Notes: a model not told the origin generated them from the sequence alone. 7,402 nucleotides of DNA from Comamonadaceae bacterium CG_4_10_14_3_um_filter_60_75 (GCA_002784245.1 PFKL01000189.1:1-7402), one strand, 5' to 3'; numbered from the stretch's first letter, positions 1 through 6,253 are shown. A program made the numbers and translations.

Positions 1-768
1 CGCAGCGTACGCTTTGGTGTTGATGAAAAACCCCAGCTCGGCGCCACCTTCCCACCAACCTGGGTAGTAATAGTACGGTGCAACCTTGTTGAACCCCAAT
101 TTCTGGTCGTCAAAAGGACCAACAAACTCGGTCGCGTCCAGTGTGCCTTTTTCAAGCGCCATGTACACATCGCCAGCGGGCATGTTTTGCGACACCACGC
201 CAAGCTTTTGCATGGCTTCACCAAACAGACCGCCGCCCATGCGCATTTTCAGACCCTTGAGGTCAGCCACTGTCTTGATTTCCTTGCGGTACCAGCCACC
301 CATTTGCGTGCCGGTATTGCCAGCGCTGCGGCTCTTGATGTTGTATTTGGCGTAAAAGGCATCCATCAGCTTGCGGCCGTTACCGTGTTTCATCCAGGCG
401 TCCATCTGGCGCGCGGTCAGGCCAAACGGCACCGCGCAGCCAAAGGCAAAAATCGGGTCCTTGCCGGTAAAGTAATAGGACGCCGTTTGCGCCATCTCGA
501 CGGTGTTGTTCTGGATCGCGTCGACCACACCAAAGGCCGGCATCAATTCGCCAGTGGCGTGCACCGTCACCTCAAACTTGCCACCTGACAACGCCTTGAC
601 GGTCTTGGCAAACATTTCGGCGCTGCCGTAAATGGTCGTCAACGATTTGGGGAAACTCGACGCCAGGCGCCAGCGCACAGTCGCGCCTTGCGCATAAACG
701 GCCGGGGCAGCGCCTGCGGCCAAAACACCGGCCAAGCCCGCGTGCTTGATGATGGAACGACGATCCAT
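1..768 (-). CDS. TRAP transporter substrate-binding protein, DctP/TakP type (3' end outside window)
   Basis: This is the periplasmic solute receptor of a TRAP (tripartite, ATP-independent) transporter. It binds an organic acid and hands it to a membrane QM permease that should lie further left. Reading starts at ATG 768 and stays open to base 1, giving 256 residues; family members have about 360, so roughly 100 are missing. The start is supported by AGGAG (777-781) eight bases upstream. Residues 1-27 form a signal peptide with paired arginines (MDRRSIIKHA), a hydrophobic core and an AxA-type site (VYAQG), which suggests Tat or Sec export. The block GPFDDQKLGFNKVAPYYYYP (217-236), followed by GWWEGG, is typical of the TakP branch, which binds 2-oxo acids. 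Q155, R176 and E214 lie in segments that form the ligand and cation site in that branch (from memory). The exact substrate is not determinable. Family confidence is high; a keto- or monocarboxylate ligand is inferred. Confidence 0.93.
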   Translation of the reverse strand, partial: MDRRSIIKHAGLAGVLAAGAAPAVYAQGATVRWRLASSFPKSLTTIYGSAEMFAKTVKALSGGKFEVTVHATGELMPAFGVVDAIQNNTVEMAQTASYYFTGKDPIFAFGCAVPFGLTARQMDAWMKHGNGRKLMDAFYAKYNIKSRSAGNTGTQMGGWYRKEIKTVADLKGLKMRMGGGLFGEAMQKLGVVSQNMPAGDVYMALEKGTLDATEFVGPFDDQKLGFNKVAPYYYYPGWWEGGAELGFFINTKAYAA

Positions 769-776
769 GGGGTTTA

Positions 777-781
777 CTCCT
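777..781 (-). promoter_or_regulatory. Shine-Dalgarno site of the TRAP binding-protein gene
   Basis: AGGAG on the minus strand, eight bases before ATG 768. It is the best ribosome binding site among the minus-strand genes here and fixes the TRAP start codon. Confidence 0.75.
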
Positions 782-795
782 GGTTGATGATCGGC

Positions 796-814
796 TTTCA
801 TTGTAGGAATGAAA
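796..814. promoter_or_regulatory. Dyad overlapping the TRAP -10 box (possible operator)
   Basis: TTTCATT (796-802) and AATGAAA (808-814) are perfect 7-base inverted arms around the 5-base centre GTAGG. The dyad covers the predicted -10, so a bound protein would block RNA polymerase. In RNA it could also be a short hairpin, but it lies mostly upstream of the predicted transcription start. The operator role is inferred. Confidence 0.4.
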
Positions 815-827
815 CCCATCAAACCAA
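800..827 (-). promoter_or_regulatory. Probable sigma-70 promoter of the TRAP gene
   Basis: On the minus strand there is TTGGTT (822-827) and TACAAT (800-805) separated by 16 bases. The -10 box matches consensus at 5/6 positions, the -35 box at 3/6. Transcription would begin near 793, leaving a leader of about 25 bases that contains the ribosome binding site. The -10 sits inside one dyad (796-814), and the -35 overlaps the edge of another (824-841), an arrangement suited to repression or activation. Confidence 0.5.
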
Positions 828-841
828 GGGTTAACCCTAGG
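824..841. promoter_or_regulatory. Palindrome AGGGTTAACCCT next to the TRAP -35 box
   Basis: The core AGGGTTAACCCT (827-838) is a perfect 12-bp palindrome. It extends to 18 bp (824-841) with a single mismatched pair. It abuts the predicted -35 box and has the size of a dimeric regulator site. No specific regulator can be named. Confidence 0.45.
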
Positions 842-850
842 TCATGACCT
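839..850. promoter_or_regulatory. Perfect palindrome AGGTCATGACCT upstream of the TRAP promoter
   Basis: A perfect 12-bp palindrome that overlaps the end of the previous dyad by three bases. It lies about 26 bases beyond the dxs stop codon and upstream of the TRAP promoter. No T-run follows on the minus strand, which argues against a rho-independent dxs terminator and for a protein-binding site. The role is inferred. Confidence 0.4.
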
Positions 851-876
851 CTCAACTGACCTTTCTTTGCGATGGA

Positions 877-2754
877 TCAAGCGGGAACCAGCATCGCAGC
901 GAAGCGCTGCCGGAGTTTCGCTTCGATGCCGGGCGCATCCAGCCCCTGCAACGCCAGCAGTTTGGCCGGATCGCCATGCTCGATGAACTTGTCGGGCAAG
1001 CCCAGTTGCAGCAGCGGTTTGACCAAGCCAGCGGCGGCCAGTGCCTCCAGCACCGCACTGCCGGCTCCACCCATGACCGCGCCCTCTTCCAGAGTGACCA
1101 AAGCGTCGTGGCTGCTGGCCACTTGTAGCAGCAGTTCCACATCGAGCGGCTTGGCCCAGCGCATGTTGACCACTGAGGCACCCAGCTTGTCGGCCACTTG
1201 CAGCGCCGGGTACAACAAAGTGCCAAACACCAGAATGGCCACACCCCTGCCCTGGCGACGCAGCTCGCCTTTGCCAAACGGCAATGCATCAAGTGACTTG
1301 TCCACAGGCACGCCGGCCCCCGCGCCGCGCGGGTAGCGCACCGCCACAGGTGTGCTTTGCGCGTAAGCGGTACTCAGCAATTGACGGCACTCGTTCTCGT
1401 CGGCCGGGCAGGCCACGCTGAGGTTCGGGATACAGCGCAGATAGGGTATGTCATACGCACCGGCGTGGGTGGCGCCATCGGCACCGACCAGGCCAGCGCG
1501 GTCCAGCGCAAACACCACCGGCAGGTTCTGGATCGCCACATCGTGAATCAACTGGTCGTAGGCACGTTGCAAAAAGGTGGAATAAATTGCCACCACCGGT
1601 TTGAGCCCTTCGCACGCCAACCCGGCGGCAAAGGTCACCGCGTGCTGTTCGGCAATGCCAACATCAAAAAAGCGGTCGGGGAAGCGCTGGTGAAACGCCA
1701 CCATGCCCGAGCCCTCACGCATCGCCGGGGTGATCGCCACCAGCTTGGGGTCGGCTGCGGCCATGTCGCACAGCCAGTCGCCAAACACCTGGGTAAACGT
1801 CGGCTTGGTCGCTGTGCCAGACTTTTGCAGACCCACAGCGGGGTCAAATTTACCCGGGCCGTGGTAGGCAATCGGGTCGGCCTCGGCGAGCTTGTAGCCC
1901 TGGCCTTTTTTGGTGACCACGTGCAGGAACTGCGGGCCTTTGAGTTGCTTGATGTTCTCCAGCACACTCACCAGCGTGTCCACGTCGTGGCCGTCGATCG
2001 GGCCAACATAGTTAAAGCCGAATTTTTCAAACAGTGTGATCGGCTTGACCATGCCTTTGGCCGATTCTTCAAAGCGTTTGGCCAGCTCCCACAAGGGCGG
2101 CGCACCCTTGAGCACAGTTTTGCCAGCATTTTTGGCGGCTGCGTAAAACTGGCCGCTGAGCAGTTTGGCCAGGTAACGGTTGAGCGCGCCTACCGGCGGG
2201 CTGATCGACATGTCGTTGTCGTTGAGGATGACCAGCAGGTTGCAGTCGGACACGCCGGCGTTGTTCATCGCCTCGAAGGCCATGCCGGCGGTCATGGCGC
2301 CGTCGCCAATAACGGCAATCGCGTGGCGCTCTTCGCCCTTGAGGCGGCTGGCCAGCGCCATGCCCAGCGCGGCCGAAATCGACGTGCTGGAGTGCGCGGT
2401 GCCAAAGGCGTCAAATTCGCTCTCGGCGCGCTGCGGAAAGCCACTCAAGCCACCGAGCTGGCGCAAGCTGGCCATGCGCTCGCGCCGGCCGGTCAAAATT
2501 TTGTGGGGGTAGGTCTGGTGGCCCACGTCCCACACCACGCGGTCGTTCGGTGTGTTGAAAACATAATGCAGCGCCACCGTCAATTCGACGGTACCCAGGT
2601 TGGAGCTGAGGTGGCCCCCGGTCTTGGCCACACTGTCGAGCAAATAAGCCCGCAGTTCGGTGGCCAGTTGCGCCAGTTGCGGCCGCGCCAGGCGCCGCAG
2701 GTCATCGGGCGAGGCAATGGTCTGCAACAAGGAATACGGCAAATTCATTAACAT
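877..2754 (-). CDS. dxs: 1-deoxy-D-xylulose-5-phosphate synthase
   Basis: Cytosolic thiamine-diphosphate enzyme that condenses pyruvate with glyceraldehyde 3-phosphate to 1-deoxy-D-xylulose 5-phosphate. This is the entry step of the methylerythritol phosphate isoprenoid pathway and also feeds thiamine and pyridoxal synthesis. The 625 residues match the usual 620-640. Visible landmarks are TGGHLSSNLG with H48, GHQTYPHK (78-85), the loop with H121 (GTAHSSTS), the ThDP/Mg motif GDGAMTAG (150-157) closed by N180, catalytic E369 in GIAEQHA, R397, and H430 in GATHAG. The order is ThDP-binding domain, transketolase pyrimidine domain, C-terminal domain. The start is uncertain: ATG 2754 and ATG 2748 (giving 623 residues) are both possible and neither has a good Shine-Dalgarno. 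It lies downstream of ispA across a 77-bp gap filled by a dispersed repeat, so it may be cotranscribed. Confidence 0.97.
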   Translation of the reverse strand: MLMNLPYSLLQTIASPDDLRRLARPQLAQLATELRAYLLDSVAKTGGHLSSNLGTVELTVALHYVFNTPNDRVVWDVGHQTYPHKILTGRRERMASLRQLGGLSGFPQRAESEFDAFGTAHSSTSISAALGMALASRLKGEERHAIAVIGDGAMTAGMAFEAMNNAGVSDCNLLVILNDNDMSISPPVGALNRYLAKLLSGQFYAAAKNAGKTVLKGAPPLWELAKRFEESAKGMVKPITLFEKFGFNYVGPIDGHDVDTLVSVLENIKQLKGPQFLHVVTKKGQGYKLAEADPIAYHGPGKFDPAVGLQKSGTATKPTFTQVFGDWLCDMAAADPKLVAITPAMREGSGMVAFHQRFPDRFFDVGIAEQHAVTFAAGLACEGLKPVVAIYSTFLQRAYDQLIHDVAIQNLPVVFALDRAGLVGADGATHAGAYDIPYLRCIPNLSVACPADENECRQLLSTAYAQSTPVAVRYPRGAGAGVPVDKSLDALPFGKGELRRQGRGVAILVFGTLLYPALQVADKLGASVVNMRWAKPLDVELLLQVASSHDALVTLEEGAVMGGAGSAVLEALAAAGLVKPLLQLGLPDKFIEHGDPAKLLALQGLDAPGIEAKLRQRFAAMLVPA

Positions 2755-2768
2755 ACGCTTTACTTTTA

Positions 2769-2810
2769 ATAGCTACTTGCGCTTATTAAATAAGGGCCAA
2801 GGGCATTTTT
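2769..2810 (+). repeat. Dispersed intergenic repeat, copy B
   Basis: The block ATAGCTACTTGCGCTTAT (2769-2786) matches 5302-5319 at 17 of 18 positions. The similarity continues more weakly without gaps to the T-run at 2810, about 30 of 42 overall. The copy contains an inverted repeat (CTTATT-A-AATAAG, 2782-2794). It fills most of the ispA-dxs gap, in opposite orientation to those genes, and ends 14 bases before the dxs start codon. I recognise the sequence type from memory as a short repeat common in Comamonadaceae intergenic regions. Confidence 0.7.
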
Positions 2811-2831
2811 TACCACAATTTTTAAGTCGTT

Positions 2832-3761
2832 TCAGTGTGACCGCTCGACGACCATGTCAGCCAGCGCACGCAGGGCGCGCACGTCGTTCAGGCCGCTTTG
2901 CGTCAGCGCCGCCAGCGCCTGGGCGTGCAGCTCTTGCGCGTAAGCACGGGCGCGTGGCAAGCCCAGCAGCGACACATAGGTGGGCTTGTCGGCATCGGCG
3001 TCCTTGCCCGCGGTCTTGCCCAGCGTGGCCGAGTCGGCCGTCACGTCCAGAATATCGTCCACCACCTGAAAGGCCAGGCCAATGGCGCCGCCATAGTTTT
3101 GCAGCGACGACAAAGCAGATGCGCTGACGCTGCCGCTGCCGCAGGCCGCGCCCATCAGCACGCTGGCTTGCAACAATGCACCAGTTTTTAGACGGTGCAT
3201 TTCACGCAACTGAGGCTCGGTCAGCCGCAAGCCCACACTGGCCAGGTCAATCGCCTGGCCGCCGGCCATGCCGGCGCAACCCGCGGCACGCGCGAGCAGG
3301 CCGCACAAGGCCGCCTGTTGCGCATCAGGCACCTCACCACCGGGCGGCGTCAACAACTCAAAAGCCAGCGCTTGCAAGGCGTCGCCCGCCAGCAAGGCCA
3401 CCGCTTCACCGTAGCGCACATGAACGGTCGGCTTGCCCCGACGCAGCACGTCGTTGTCCATGCACGGCATGTCGTCGTGCACCAGCGAATAGGCGTGGAT
3501 CAGTTCCACCGCGCAGGCCGCACGCAAGGCCGCTGGGTGATCGGCGGTGCAGCCGGTGGTTTGCGCTGCCGCCAGCACCAGCAACGGACGCAGGCGCTTG
3601 CCACCATCGAGCACCGCGTAGCGCATCGCCGCCATCAGGTCAGCGGGTGCCTGGTGACCTTGCGACAGGGTCGCGTCAACGTTAACCCAAGCGTCCAGTG
3701 CGCGCTCTACTGCGTCAAGCTGGCCGGTCATCCAGCGCGTGAAATCAAAATCAGGGGTCAT
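2832..3761 (-). CDS. ispA: Farnesyl diphosphate synthase (polyprenyl synthetase family)
   Basis: Cytosolic short-chain prenyltransferase that adds isopentenyl diphosphate units to dimethylallyl and geranyl diphosphate to give farnesyl diphosphate, the precursor of undecaprenyl and ubiquinone side chains. The 309 residues are close to the usual 295-300. Motifs in order: GGKRLRP (53-59, diphosphate binding), the first aspartate-rich motif DDMPCMD (96-102), RRGKPT (107-112), GGQAIDL (167-173), KT (192-193), FQ (231-232) and the second aspartate-rich motif DDILD (235-239). C-P before D102 and the two-residue insert in the first motif fit bacterial short-chain (type II farnesyl) synthases. Its ATG overlaps the xseB stop codon (ATGA, 3758-3761), and no clear Shine-Dalgarno precedes it, so translation is probably coupled to xseB. 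Geranyl or longer product specificity cannot be fully excluded from sequence. Confidence 0.95.
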   Translation of the reverse strand: MTPDFDFTRWMTGQLDAVERALDAWVNVDATLSQGHQAPADLMAAMRYAVLDGGKRLRPLLVLAAAQTTGCTADHPAALRAACAVELIHAYSLVHDDMPCMDNDVLRRGKPTVHVRYGEAVALLAGDALQALAFELLTPPGGEVPDAQQAALCGLLARAAGCAGMAGGQAIDLASVGLRLTEPQLREMHRLKTGALLQASVLMGAACGSGSVSASALSSLQNYGGAIGLAFQVVDDILDVTADSATLGKTAGKDADADKPTYVSLLGLPRARAYAQELHAQALAALTQSGLNDVRALRALADMVVERSH

Positions 3762-4000
3762 GCGGCGTCGGGTGTCCAGGCTTTGAGCACACCTTGGTCA
3801 AGCACCTGTACCTGCGTCTGCACCGCTTGCAAGCGCTCGCGGCAGAACGCCAGCAACTCGGCACCGCGCTGGTATTGGCTGAGCAACTGTTCCAGCGGCA
3901 GGTCGCCCGATTCGAGCTTGGCCACGAGCTGCTCAAGCTCCTGCAGCGCCGCTTCGTAGCTGGCGGGCGGGGTCGGCCCGTGGGGGGTGGCTTTGGCCAT
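3758..4000 (-). CDS. xseB: Exodeoxyribonuclease VII small subunit
   Basis: Small subunit of exonuclease VII, which with XseA degrades single-stranded DNA from both ends in repair and recombination; XseA is not encoded here. From ATG 4000 the product has 80 residues, the normal family length. The family signature SYEAALQELEQLVAKLESG (14-32) is followed by LPLEQLL and YQRGAELL, then a helical tail, consistent with a two-helix coiled-coil protein. The frame is open upstream to 4126, but those residues are unlike the family and cross the predicted promoter, so ATG 4000 is preferred. GGGAG (4012-4016) lies 11 bases upstream, a slightly long spacing. It is the first gene of the xseB-ispA(-dxs) unit and overlaps ispA by four bases. 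Confidence 0.93.
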   Translation of the reverse strand: MAKATPHGPTPPASYEAALQELEQLVAKLESGDLPLEQLLSQYQRGAELLAFCRERLQAVQTQVQVLDQGVLKAWTPDAA

Positions 4001-4031
4001 GGATTGCAATGCTCCCGGGTGAAAAACGTGC

Positions 4032-4037
4032 ATTTTA
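4032..4037 (-). promoter_or_regulatory. Possible -10 box for xseB-ispA-dxs
   Basis: TAAAAT on the minus strand, 31 bases before the xseB start codon, is the only good -10-like hexamer in the gap for this direction. No convincing -35 lies 16-18 bases upstream. If real, it faces the Rieske-gene promoter, and the two polymerase footprints overlap. Confidence 0.3.
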
Positions 4038-4065
4038 GGCGTGCCTTGCGCGACAGACCGGCAGA

Positions 4066-4071
4066 TACAAT
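4066..4071 (+). promoter_or_regulatory. Probable -10 box of the Rieske oxygenase gene
   Basis: TACAAT matches the sigma-70 -10 consensus at 5/6 positions. The -35 region is poor (GCCTTG at 17 bases, or TTGCGC at 14), which suggests dependence on an activator. Transcription would begin near 4078 and leave a leader of about 80 bases. Confidence 0.45.
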
Positions 4072-4083
4072 AGCGACCCTCCG

Positions 4084-4140
4084 ACCGGCCTTGGCCGGTT
4101 TCTTTCTCACTGCACCGTTGGTGCATCTCCCTGTGGGGAG
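4084..4140 (+). promoter_or_regulatory. Structured 5' leader with three consecutive hairpins
   Basis: Three perfect inverted repeats stand in series between the predicted transcription start and the Rieske gene. Hairpin 1 is ACCGGC-CTTG-GCCGGT (4084-4099), followed by TTTCTTTCTC, and resembles an intrinsic terminator. Hairpin 2 is TGCACC-GTT-GGTGCA (4111-4125). Hairpin 3 is CTCCC-TGTG-GGGAG (4127-4140), followed by TCTTT. The arms are seen directly. Folding in RNA and a role in attenuation, stability or translation control are inferred. It does not match a riboswitch class that I recognise. Confidence 0.5.
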
Positions 4141-4145
4141 TCTTT

Positions 4146-4153
4146 AGGTCAGG
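4146..4153 (+). promoter_or_regulatory. Ribosome binding site of the Rieske oxygenase gene
   Basis: AGGTCAGG is a tandem AGGTC; the second AGG (4151-4153) is six bases before ATG 4160. It lies six bases downstream of hairpin 3, so folding of the leader could affect ribosome access. Confidence 0.5.
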
Positions 4154-4159
4154 TCACCC

Positions 4160-5287
4160 ATGTCTGATTTAAGTCTTCAACTGCAGCAGGCCACCGGCCA
4201 ACTACCAGTTATTTCTTATTTTGATGAAGCGCTGCACCAGCGCGAACTGCAAACACTGTTCCAGCGCGGACCCCGCTACGTGGGCCATGCCCTGAACGTA
4301 CCCAACGTGGGCGACTTTTATGCCTTACCGCAAGAGGGCGAAGGCCGTGCCCTGCTGCATACCGAGCGTGGCATCGAGCTCGTCTCCAACGTCTGCCGCC
4401 ACCGCCAGGCGGTAATGCTCAAAGGGCGCGGTAGCCTGAACACCGACGGCACGGCGGGCAATGTGGTCTGCCCGATCCACCGCTGGACTTACGCGGCCAA
4501 CGGTGCGCAACCCGCAGGCCGGCTCATTGGCGCGCCGCACTTTGCCCAAGACCCCTGCCTGAACCTGACCAACTACCCGCTGCAAGAGTGGAACGGCCTG
4601 CTGTTTGAAGCCAACGGCCGCGACGTGGCCGCAGACCTGGCGGGCATGCGCGAGCGTACTGATCTGGATTTCAGCGGCTACGTGCTTGACAAGGTGGAAC
4701 TGCACGAGTGCAACTACAACTGGAAGACGTTCATCGAGGTCTATCTGGAGGACTACCACGTCGGCCCGTTTCACCCGGGGCTGGGCAGTTTTGTCACCTG
4801 TGATGACCTGAAGTGGGCGTTCAGTGCGCAGTATTCGGTGCAAACCGTGGGCGTCTCGAAGGCATTCGGCCGGCCCGGATCCAAGGTGTACCGGCGCTGG
4901 CACGACGCGCTGCTGGCCTACCGGGGCGGTGCGCTACCGCAGCAAGGCGCCATCTGGCTCACCTACTACCCGCACATCATGGTCGAGTGGTATCCGCATG
5001 TGCTCACCGTCTCAACGCTGCACCCGATGGGCGTGGACAAGACGCTCAACATGGTCGAGTTTTATTACCCTGAGGAGATCGCCGCGTTCGAGCGTGAGTT
5101 CGTCGAAGCACAGCAGGCCGCTTACATGGAAACCTGCCTGGAAGACGATGAGATTGGCGAGCGCATGGACGCCGGGCGCCGTGCCTTGCTGCGCCGCGGT
5201 GACAACGAAGTCGGGCCGTATCAGAGCCCGATGGAAGACGGCATGCGTCATTTCCACGACTGGTACCATCGCCAGATAGGCCTTTGA
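4160..5287 (+). CDS. Rieske non-heme iron oxygenase, alpha subunit (aromatic-ring-hydroxylating dioxygenase / choline-monooxygenase-like)
   Basis: Cytosolic oxygenase component that takes electrons through a Rieske [2Fe-2S] cluster to a mononuclear iron site for hydroxylation or demethylation; the substrate is unknown. The 375 residues fit a normal alpha subunit. The Rieske ligands are C79-x-H81 and C104-PI-H107, followed by RWTY. The 22 residues between the two pairs exceed the usual 15-17. The catalytic domain starts at NWKTFIE (187-193). The iron histidines are H200 and H205 in EDYHVGPFH, and the third ligand is probably D329 or D330 in the LEDDE segment. The usual bridging aspartate position is E197, as in choline-monooxygenase-like members. 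No reductase, ferredoxin or beta subunit is adjacent, so electron partners must be encoded elsewhere. It is divergent from xseB-ispA-dxs. A link to isoprenoid or quinone modification is only a guess from that position. Confidence 0.9.
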   Translation: MSDLSLQLQQATGQLPVISYFDEALHQRELQTLFQRGPRYVGHALNVPNVGDFYALPQEGEGRALLHTERGIELVSNVCRHRQAVMLKGRGSLNTDGTAGNVVCPIHRWTYAANGAQPAGRLIGAPHFAQDPCLNLTNYPLQEWNGLLFEANGRDVAADLAGMRERTDLDFSGYVLDKVELHECNYNWKTFIEVYLEDYHVGPFHPGLGSFVTCDDLKWAFSAQYSVQTVGVSKAFGRPGSKVYRRWHDALLAYRGGALPQQGAIWLTYYPHIMVEWYPHVLTVSTLHPMGVDKTLNMVEFYYPEEIAAFEREFVEAQQAAYMETCLEDDEIGERMDAGRRALLRRGDNEVGPYQSPMEDGMRHFHDWYHRQIGL

Positions 5288-5297
5288 AAAATCCTAC

Positions 5298-5343
5298 ATT
5301 GATAGCTGCTTGCGCTTATAGAACAAGCGCTAGAGGCCAATTT
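5298..5343 (+). repeat. Dispersed intergenic repeat, copy A
   Basis: Most complete copy in the window: ATTGATAGCTGCTTGCGCTT, a short spacer, then AAGCGCTAGAGGCCAATTT. It contains an inverted repeat, GCGCTT (5312-5317) with AAGCGC (5325-5330), around a 7-base loop. It lies between the Rieske stop codon (5287) and the permease start (5355) and fills nearly all of that gap. Copies B (2769-2810) and C (6723-6769, opposite strand) share its blocks at the same spacing. Confidence 0.75.
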
Positions 5344-5354
5344 CTTATATAAAA

Positions 5355-6242
5355 ATGCAAGCCTTGTGGATGGTGTTGGCGTCGTTCTTTTTTGCCACCA
5401 TGGCGGTCGGCATCAAAGTCGCATCGACCAGTTTCAACCTGTTTGAGCTGGTGTTTTACCGCGGGCTGGTGAGCATCGTCTTCATGGTGCTGGCCTTGCG
5501 CGCCCGTGGCATCCCGCTCAAAACGCCTGTCCCCTGGATGCACGCCTGGCGTACGGTGGTCGGTGTCACCGCCATGGCCGCCTGGTTTTATGCCATTGCC
5601 CACCTGCCGCTGGCCACCGCCATGACGCTCAACTACATGAGCGGCATCTGGGTAGCGGCCTTTGTCGTCGGCGGCGCCGTGCTGTACGGCAAAGCCACCC
5701 CACAAGGACCGCTGCTGGGCGCGGTGCTGGCCGGATTTGTCGGCGTGGTCATCATGCTGCGCCCGACGCTGGACCAAAGCCAGTTGTTTGCCGGGCTGGT
5801 CGGGCTGCTGTCGGGCTTGACCGCGTCACTGGCCTATTTGCAGGTCACTGCGCTCGGCAAGGTCGGTGAACCCGAGGGACGCACCGTGTTTTACTTTGCC
5901 GTGGGTACCGCGCTGATTGGCCTGGCAGGTGCCAGCTGGGTCGGCTGGAGCGACTGGGCGAACGTGCGCTGGCAAGCGGCGGCCTGGCTGGTGCCGCTGG
6001 GCGTGCTGGCCTCACTTGGGCAATGGAGCATGACGCGCGCTTATAGCCGCGGTGCCACGCTGCTGGTGGCCAATTTGCAATATTCGGGCATCGTCTTTGC
6101 CGCGTTCTACAGCCTGTGGCTGCTGGGCGACCCGATTGACCCGCTGGAAGGCCTGGGTATGGCGATCATCATCGGCAGCGGCTTCGTCGCCACCGCGCTT
6201 CGCCGCCGGGTGTTGCCTGGCGCCAGCGCGGAAGAACATTGA
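5355..6242 (+). CDS. EamA-family (DMT superfamily) permease
   Basis: Inner-membrane transporter of the drug/metabolite superfamily, usually exporters of amino acids or other small metabolites; the substrate cannot be told from sequence. The 295 residues contain two EamA halves (about 3-136 and 147-282). By eye there are ten hydrophobic segments near 3-21, 30-48, 65-82, 86-108, 119-136, 144-165, 178-196, 207-223, 238-257 and 264-283, joined by short, often basic loops. YRG (35-37) and the LNYMSGIW block (92-99) are typical of the first half. The end is hydrophilic (RRRVLPGASAEEH). ATG 5355 has no Shine-Dalgarno, since the preceding bases are AT-rich repeat flank; ATG 5370 would remove five residues but is no better supported. 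It probably forms an operon with the sulfurtransferase 22 bases downstream. Confidence 0.93.
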   Translation: MQALWMVLASFFFATMAVGIKVASTSFNLFELVFYRGLVSIVFMVLALRARGIPLKTPVPWMHAWRTVVGVTAMAAWFYAIAHLPLATAMTLNYMSGIWVAAFVVGGAVLYGKATPQGPLLGAVLAGFVGVVIMLRPTLDQSQLFAGLVGLLSGLTASLAYLQVTALGKVGEPEGRTVFYFAVGTALIGLAGASWVGWSDWANVRWQAAAWLVPLGVLASLGQWSMTRAYSRGATLLVANLQYSGIVFAAFYSLWLLGDPIDPLEGLGMAIIIGSGFVATALRRRVLPGASAEEH

Positions 6243-6253
6243 CTATTTTGATT

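Noticed and set aside
839..850. Rho-independent terminator of dxs
   Set aside because: The palindromes after dxs are not followed by a T-run on the minus strand and have no loop-separated arms, so operator sites fit better.
1357..2751. Long open frame (464 codons) on the plus strand opposite dxs
   Set aside because: It is fully antisense to an intact, motif-complete dxs, is rich in His/Arg/Val/Gly as expected for a GC-rich shadow frame, and has no ribosome binding site or recognisable domain.
3758..3761. Frameshift between xseB and ispA
   Set aside because: The four-base ATGA overlap is an ordinary translational-coupling junction; both proteins are complete.
3195..3959. Open frame on the plus strand opposite ispA and xseB
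   Set aside because: Shadow of two well-supported genes; low-complexity His/Arg/Gln composition and no family resemblance.
4001..4126. N-terminal extension of xseB
   Set aside because: The extra 42 residues do not resemble XseB, cross the predicted promoter and would make the protein half again as long as normal.
4325..4903. Minus-strand open frame opposite the Rieske gene
   Set aside because: Antisense shadow without motifs or a start signal; the plus-strand gene has all cluster and iron ligands.
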